From: Pipra filicauda
Lineage: Eukaryota; Chordata; Aves; Passeriformes; Pipridae
Reading direction: 5' to 3'
NCBI RefSeq assembly: GCF_003945595.2
Contig: NW_024104349.1
Coordinates: 186,001-250,000 of the forward strand
DNA length: 64,000 nt
The position numbers were made by a program, and so were the translations under genes. The notes below the pieces were generated by a model. That model made no database searches, was not told where the DNA came from, and saw nothing but the letters and a program-made list of their open reading frames with translations. Shown piece after piece: positions 61,314-64,000 of the stretch (within the stretch, counting starts at the first letter, position 1; the number at the start of each line of letters is the position of its first letter).

Positions 61314-63215
61314 ACAACCTACTAAAGGTCACCAGCTCCAAAAGGAGGTGGCATTTCAGTCATGAAGACAGGGAGGTATATTAATGGTAATTACATGGAA
61401 TACTCTGGATTGGGTGAGGAAACAAGGAGACTGCAACACAAGGAGATTTTTCAGTAAAATCTGTTCACTGTGGGAAAGAAGAGAGGCCTTCCTAACCACA
61501 GTTCCTCTGTTTAATCCTGCACAGGTGCTGCTACTGAAAGATTCCCCTGTGTTTCCATCCCGAGAACTTGATGGAAGCTATTACAGTAAGCAGCATTAAA
61601 AAGTGATGAACCAAAACTGCCATTTTGGCACCCAATTTCACTCACTTATCCACCTTCAACAAAGTCATTCACGTCTTGGATATTCAGATGATTTCAGAGA
61701 AGCTGGAACTACATTCTTTCAGATATTTTTGTTTTATGGAAGAATTAAACACACTGGCATTAAATCATGTTGCAATTTAGCTTGTTTTTTTGTCAATGCA
61801 TAATTCCAAATCTACTATATGAAGTGTTATTTACCCTTATCCCTGCAATCTCGATCCCTAGGAAAGGATTTGCCTTGATTTCTTTACTGCCTGAAGTCCT
61901 ACACCACATAATCTGCAGTTGGCAGTGCTTCAGCCTGAGAGATACCAACATATTTGACTGGTTATACACTTGCATGGTTTATTTATACGAGAATTTCTAA
62001 ATAAATTTGAACGGTGGGGATTAAAAGCAGATGAAAAGCCCTTTATTTAAATTAGTCACACATATTTTACCACTTTTACAGGAAATTAGTTTAAGAGATC
62101 TACTCTGCAACAAAGGATTTATTTATTTTTACACAAACAGGCCTTTTTTCTCCCTGAAAATCCAAAGAATAAAAGGATACAAGTTCTGTAATTAATGGTG
62201 CCATAAGAACACAAGTGACTTGTGTAATGATAATCACCTAAACCCTCTGAATAACAAAAATTCTGTTAAAATAAAAATTGTATGCAACATATGAATCACT
62301 GCACATGTGTGGAGTGTCTCTGTATAACCCAGCTACCTTTTTAAGAAGATCTTTAAACTGTGATCATATCTAATATAAATTTACTAAAAAGCTGGGTAAT
62401 CCATCGAAAGAAAGTAATTCTGAGCAGAATTTGCTTTCCTTTTCCTTCTTGCACTATTACATCAATTCTATCATACATTTCCTGCCAGCCCATTGCTTGA
62501 AATGAGCAAAATTTAGGTGTATTCCTAAATTTAAATACTGTACAACTCAAACAACCCTCTTTCACCTGACTTGATTGAGGAAACTGTTACAAAACTAAGA
62601 GATAATGACTAAAGTCCTGCTCAGATGGCCAAGTGAAGGCACTCCTGGCGCTCTGCATCCATCAGTCTCAAGACATCTATAACAATTTGCCCACAAATGA
62701 GATCTAAAAGGTTAACAGAATATTCAAAGGCTCAGAAATTTAAATTAAAGCTTGTGTTTTGCTCAAATTGCCAATTCCCAGCTCTCCAAGCCCAAAGCCA
62801 AGAGGCTGGACAAGAAACACAAGCTCGCAGAACGCTGTCAGCTCGAGATGCTTTTCAGTGCAGTAATTTCAGATTCCTGCTTTTTGGTGTAGTAACTGCT
62901 TTTCCTTAAGCCTGATTTCCTTCTTTCTACAAGTGGCAAAAAATTTTCAGTACGTGAGGACATAATCTGCACAAGACGAAGGCAACTGTGAGGCTACAAA
63001 CGTGACATCCTGAACTGAAATTTAGTTAAATAAGGAAGTGCCCACACATTTACCAAGGGATAAAAATTTTTGGCAAAAAACAGTCTGTTTGGTTTTTTTC
63101 TCCCCAAAGGTTTGCTACAAGTGCTGAACATCAGATGACTTGGAGCACAGCAATTCTTGCAACTGTCATACACACAAAAACCTGAATGTTGACATTAGGA
63201 ACTGAGTAAGCATGA

Positions 63216-63349
63216 GAGAATCATAGAAGGGCTTGGGTTGGAAGAGACATTAAGGATCATCTTGTTCCAAACATTGTGACATGGGTAGGGACACCTTCCA
63301 CTAGACCAGATTGCTCCAAGCCCTGTCCAACCTGTTCCTGAACACTTCA
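63216..63349 (-). mobile_element. CR1 LINE tail fragment
   Basis: GAGAATCATAGAAGGGCTTG, GGGACACCTTCCACTAGACC and CCTGTCCAACCTGTTCCTGA. About 130 nt, ending about 40 nt before a purine array. Confidence 0.91.
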
Positions 63350-63390
63350 ACTCTTACCTAGTTCCTTTGTGGCTGGGTTTGTAGAGTCTT

Positions 63391-63627
63391 GAAAGGAAAA
63401 AGAGAGAGAGAAAGAGGAAAAAGAGAGAGAGAAAGAGGAAAAAGAGAGAGAGAAAGAGGAAAAAGAGAGAGAGAAAGAGGAAAAAGAGAGAGAGAGGAAA
63501 AAGAGAGAAAGAGGAAAAAGAGAGAGAAAAAAGGAGAGAGAGAAAGGAAAAGGAGAGAAAAAGGAAAATGAGAGAGAGAGAAAAAGGAAAATGAGAGAGA
63601 GAGAGAAAGGAAAATGAGGAAAAAAAT
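63391..63627 (+). repeat. Purine array with 21-bp units
   Basis: The GAGGAAAAAGAGAGAGAGAA unit recurs at 63414, 63435, 63456 and 63477 (21-nt period). It then degrades into shorter GAGAGAAAAAGGAAAATGAG units, with hardly a pyrimidine on + for about 235 nt. Confidence 0.95.
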
Positions 63628-64000
63628 CTGCTGAGGACAGGAAACTTCACAATTAGAACAGTTACAGATACTGACTGTGACATGGGAGGTCCCCACATTT
63701 TACTGACAGTGACATGACCATGGTTGCTGGGTGAACAGAGAGATGTTGTAATAAAATAGCCCCAAACTAAACTCGCATTATTTCACGCTTGCTGGGTAAC
63801 AGAACACACCTTTTAACTTTTTTTTTTTTTTTAATAGCTTCAAATTCTACATCTTTCTACCTCTTCCCTCACGTTATTTCACAACGGAGCAGGTGACTGA
63901 GGTTTAAATAAATGGAGCAGCTCGTTTAATCACAGCCCCGTGACCTCCCTTTGTTTAACCACAAACACATGTGACCCGTCCTGCTCTCTCGAAAGCAACA

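Larger units (their letters stand above)
57047..64000 (-). other. DDHD1: Part of DDHD1 intron 1
   Basis: All sequence upstream of exon 2 to the window edge lacks the GC-rich N-terminal exon, so it is read as intron 1. It has three CR1 pieces, TG/TA-rich sequence at 58190-58232, a C run at 58786-58794, and a 21-bp-unit purine array at 63391-63627. No promoter or CpG island is seen. Confidence 0.78.

Noticed and set aside
63391..63627. Regular spacing resembling a CRISPR or satellite array
   Set aside because: The units are contiguous purine simple repeats with no unique spacers, in a vertebrate genome.

Overview
This is a 64 kb piece of a vertebrate nuclear genome, almost certainly from a bird. 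The signs are one widely spaced gene with GT-AG introns, more than 30 truncated CR1 LINE fragments (3' tails built on the CCATTCTRTGATTCT theme), avian ERVL-type LTR sequence, and no Alu-, B1- or L1-like sequence. There are no bacterial features: no operons, no Shine-Dalgarno sites and no CRISPR.

The only gene I can support is DDHD1 (phosphatidic-acid-preferring phospholipase A1), on the minus strand. Eleven coding exons can be placed to the base, running from 57046 down to a TGA at 7009-7011. All have GT donors and AG acceptors and compatible phases, and together they give about 589 residues of open frame. The 5' exon (N-terminal, usually long and GC-rich) lies beyond position 64000. I number the first visible exon as exon 2 by comparison with the mammalian gene. 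The lipase serine motif SHSLG is in the exon at 19299-19561. The DDHD domain is spread over the exons from 13157 down to 7009.

Layout: 1 to about 5900 is intergenic or distal 3' sequence with four CR1 pieces. About 5926-7008 is the probable 3' UTR. 7009-57046 is the gene body, with introns from 305 nt to about 12 kb. 57047-64000 is part of intron 1. The introns carry CR1 copies in both orientations, a solo LTR with an intact 5-bp target duplication (39447-40139), a truncated second LTR next to a 25-unit ATT array, two long purine-only tracts, a 50-nt A run, and a 17-bp minisatellite grown inside a CR1 copy.

I found no previously undescribed biological system. The points most worth a second look are: the apparent absence of a 3' cassette exon that I recall from human DDHD1; two in-frame splice acceptors 6 nt apart at exon 2; an intron of only 305 nt that is about 40% CR1; CR1 pieces very close to the donors of exons 10 and 11; and the clean solo LTR. 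Comparisons with human DDHD1 and with avian repeats are from memory and were not aligned by a program.
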